Positions 61,711 through 64,000 of a DNA stretch of 64,000 nt are shown in pieces. Each line of letters starts with the position of its first letter. Positions within the stretch are counted from its first letter, which is position 1. The notes under the pieces are model-generated. The model had not been told where the DNA came from. It saw nothing but the letters and a program-made list of their open reading frames with translations, and did no database searches. A program made the translations under genes and the position numbers. The DNA comes from Chelydra serpentina (taxonomy: Eukaryota; Chordata; Testudines; Chelydridae), in NCBI GenBank assembly GCA_037349315.1, contig JBAIAC010000027.1:5332001-5396000 (forward strand), written 5' to 3'.

Positions 61711-64000
61711 GTATTTTGTGAAGGTTCTAGTTTCAGTGACTTCACCCTGATCTGAACCCTCATGCCCCAAATAACAACGCAGGGCATTGTTACCATTGCA
61801 CATAAACCACCCATTTCCACTTGAGGTTTTTATAGTCCAGATTTAAGTGCTACAAAAAAAGCATCGTCACCTGTTGCCTGCTTTACTTCTTAAACATGTG
61901 CGCCCCCCACAACTCTTTTTCTTTTGTTCAGATCTTTCAAAGGCCTGTTTGCTTCCCTGGCCTGCTGTAGACCTCACAGTTATATTTAAATGTCCCTGAA
62001 AGGTGAGCTGGGATAAAATATACTCCAGCATAAAAAGCAAGTGTCTTATGGACGCCATATGCTCAGAGAGCAGAGCCCTAATGCAAGGGCTAAATCACGA
62101 GCGTTCTGTCTATTCCACATGGCTCACACCCTGAATCCTTCTGGGCTGTTTCCTTGCACACCACCACAGGAGCAAGCAGAAAAGGAGGAGTCAGCCCCAA
62201 ATCATATACGTGACCTGACAATTTACAGAGAGAGAAACAGAAGGTGGAGAACCTTGGGGAAAGATTCAACAGGAAAGCAAACAAGTTGTTCCTTCTGGAG
62301 GGCCAAAGCTAGAGCTCCTCATTCAGTCCTTATTTCATCTAACTTCCATTGCAGTCCACGGGAATTTTGCCGGAGTAAAAACTGAGTAAAGGCCACACGA
62401 CGTGGCCTTGGTGGTGGCGTTTGTGGGCGGAGACAGGTCTTTAACTTTTCGGAATGGTAACAAACAGAGCAAATGCCATCTGCAGGCAAAATTCCCATTA
62501 AAGTACATGACTAGAATTTGGCCTTATGTCGCCAATAGGAGCAAAGGCACTATGCAAATCTTGACATCTTTCACTGATTGCTTATTTAGGCAAACTTCCC
62601 ATTCCAGAGTGAATGAAGGCTTCATGCGCTGATTCTATATTAAGAAAAAACCCAAACTTCCTTAGATTGATTTACACAACAGTGTGACCACAAAAACATC
62701 TAATACATCAAATATAAATTTTCATCCCAAACCATATAATTTAAACTCAGCCAGGAATCACACCAGCCATTTCTTATCCATGTAAATAAATGTCATGTTA
62801 TCATCTACTCATCCCGATCAGTCCCATACAATATAGCAGCACAGGGCTTAGTTCTTTTTCATAGGCACAAAGCAGACAATATAAAAGTTAAACTTGGTCT
62901 TTATAAGTCAATATCTCTGCATCCCTGGGCTCAGGTCAGTTTTGATACAAAAAAACGAGTCTCAAAATAAAATCCCTCACACAGATATTTCTACTGGCAG
63001 AACCAACCTAATAAGCAACCCAAAAAACACAGTGCTAGACACAAATTTATTCACAGCAGAAACAAAAGATCGCAGAAAAGTGAATCTAATTGAAGTATAA
63101 ACTAGCAGAGAACAAGGACATTGGGTGAGTCTATTGCTAAGGATGTCAGGACACATTCAGCATTGGTGTAAGTGGGTACAACAAATCTATGGATCTCTGT
63201 CCTTTTATGCAAGCAGTGAACTTGGGCCAAAGTTTTCACAGCTTTATTACTAAGCCCAAAATAAATGCTGAATGGTGCACACACAAAATTTCTCCAGAAA
63301 GGTGCATGTGAATGTTGTTGGTAAAGCATGCACCTAAATTTACATCCCAGGTCCCAGAGAGGAAACATTTATTGTCCCACAAGTCAACATAGAACTGCAA
63401 AACTTAACCATCTAACTTGATAAGATTCAGACTTTTATAAGATTAATAGGATGTTGGACACGGTTAAATGTGCTGAGTGCACCGAACAACACAGAGAGAC
63501 AGAAAATGCAAAAATCAATTTAATAGACAAATGAGAGAGAAGCCCCAAAGGTAAGAAAAAGCAACGCCTTGTAGACAGAGTCCAATAAAAACAGGTGGGG
63601 AGAAATAAGTGTGGGGAGAAACTACAGACCTGATCAGAACCAAACAGCAAAGCAAGTTAAATAGGTCCAAGAAGATGCAGAACAAGAAAACCAAAAGCAA
63701 CACTGCAACTGATAGCCCACCTAGTGTGTCCCATAACATCAAACTGCAGCAATCCTCTTCTCACAAAGTAAAATGCATTTAAAATAAGACAAAGACAAGG
63801 GAATTAAAGAGCAACAAACCAGCAGAGGTATGTACAAGGATCCTTGCAGCCAGAAAACACAGGCGAGAAAAATCCAGTAAAGAAACAAAATTCCAAACAG
63901 TGTAAAGAACAAATGCACCTCCGAAATGCTGAACTTTCAGTTTATATAAAAAACTTCCCTGAAATTAAATAATTGGAGATGTATCTTAAACATCTCCAAT

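Overview
The window is vertebrate nuclear DNA and most likely comes from a turtle. It is AT-rich and gene-poor, with intron-split coding sequence, CR1-type LINE remnants, tRNA-derived SINEs, Penelope-like fragments and many small inverted-repeat DNA transposons. That mixture is typical of turtles and, less specifically, crocodilians. No bacterial features are present, and most open reading frames are chance or transposon-derived.

The only gene I can support is TBX4, a T-box transcription factor of hindlimb, lung and allantois development, on the minus strand. Its last four coding exons lie at 52880-52728, 45315-45227, 44794-44553 and 42399-41774. All splice phases agree and they give 369 residues, from the second half of the T-box to the stop codon. 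The N-terminal and first T-box exons are not visible up to 64000, so the next intron is at least 11.1 kb long. A 3' UTR of roughly 1.3-1.6 kb runs toward 40.1-40.4 kb.

Layout: 1-40 kb is intergenic DNA beyond the 3' end of TBX4. It holds a tandem tRNA-like repeat (0.6-1.2 kb), two copies of an LTR-like repeat (3.5 and 9 kb), tRNA-derived SINEs, four hAT-type elements with 8-bp target duplications (8.3, 25.2, 34.2, 38.6 kb) and three PIF/Harbinger-type elements (28.2, 36.7, 37.0 kb). From 41.7 to 53 kb are TBX4 exons and introns, with two copies of one SINE family straddling this block (44.2 and 55.5 kb). From 53 to 64 kb is a TBX4 intron carrying a Penelope-like fragment, two CR1 copies in opposite orientation, and a non-repetitive stretch (57.35-57.9 kb) that could be an enhancer.

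The most interesting non-genic signal is a hairpin shared by three Penelope-like fragments. It lies next to GAAA and, in one copy, CTGATGA, which recalls a hammerhead ribozyme. The most unusual transposon is a GC-rich foldback hAT element at 38.6 kb. I did not find BRIP1, the neighbour expected beyond the TBX4 3' end in other amniotes.
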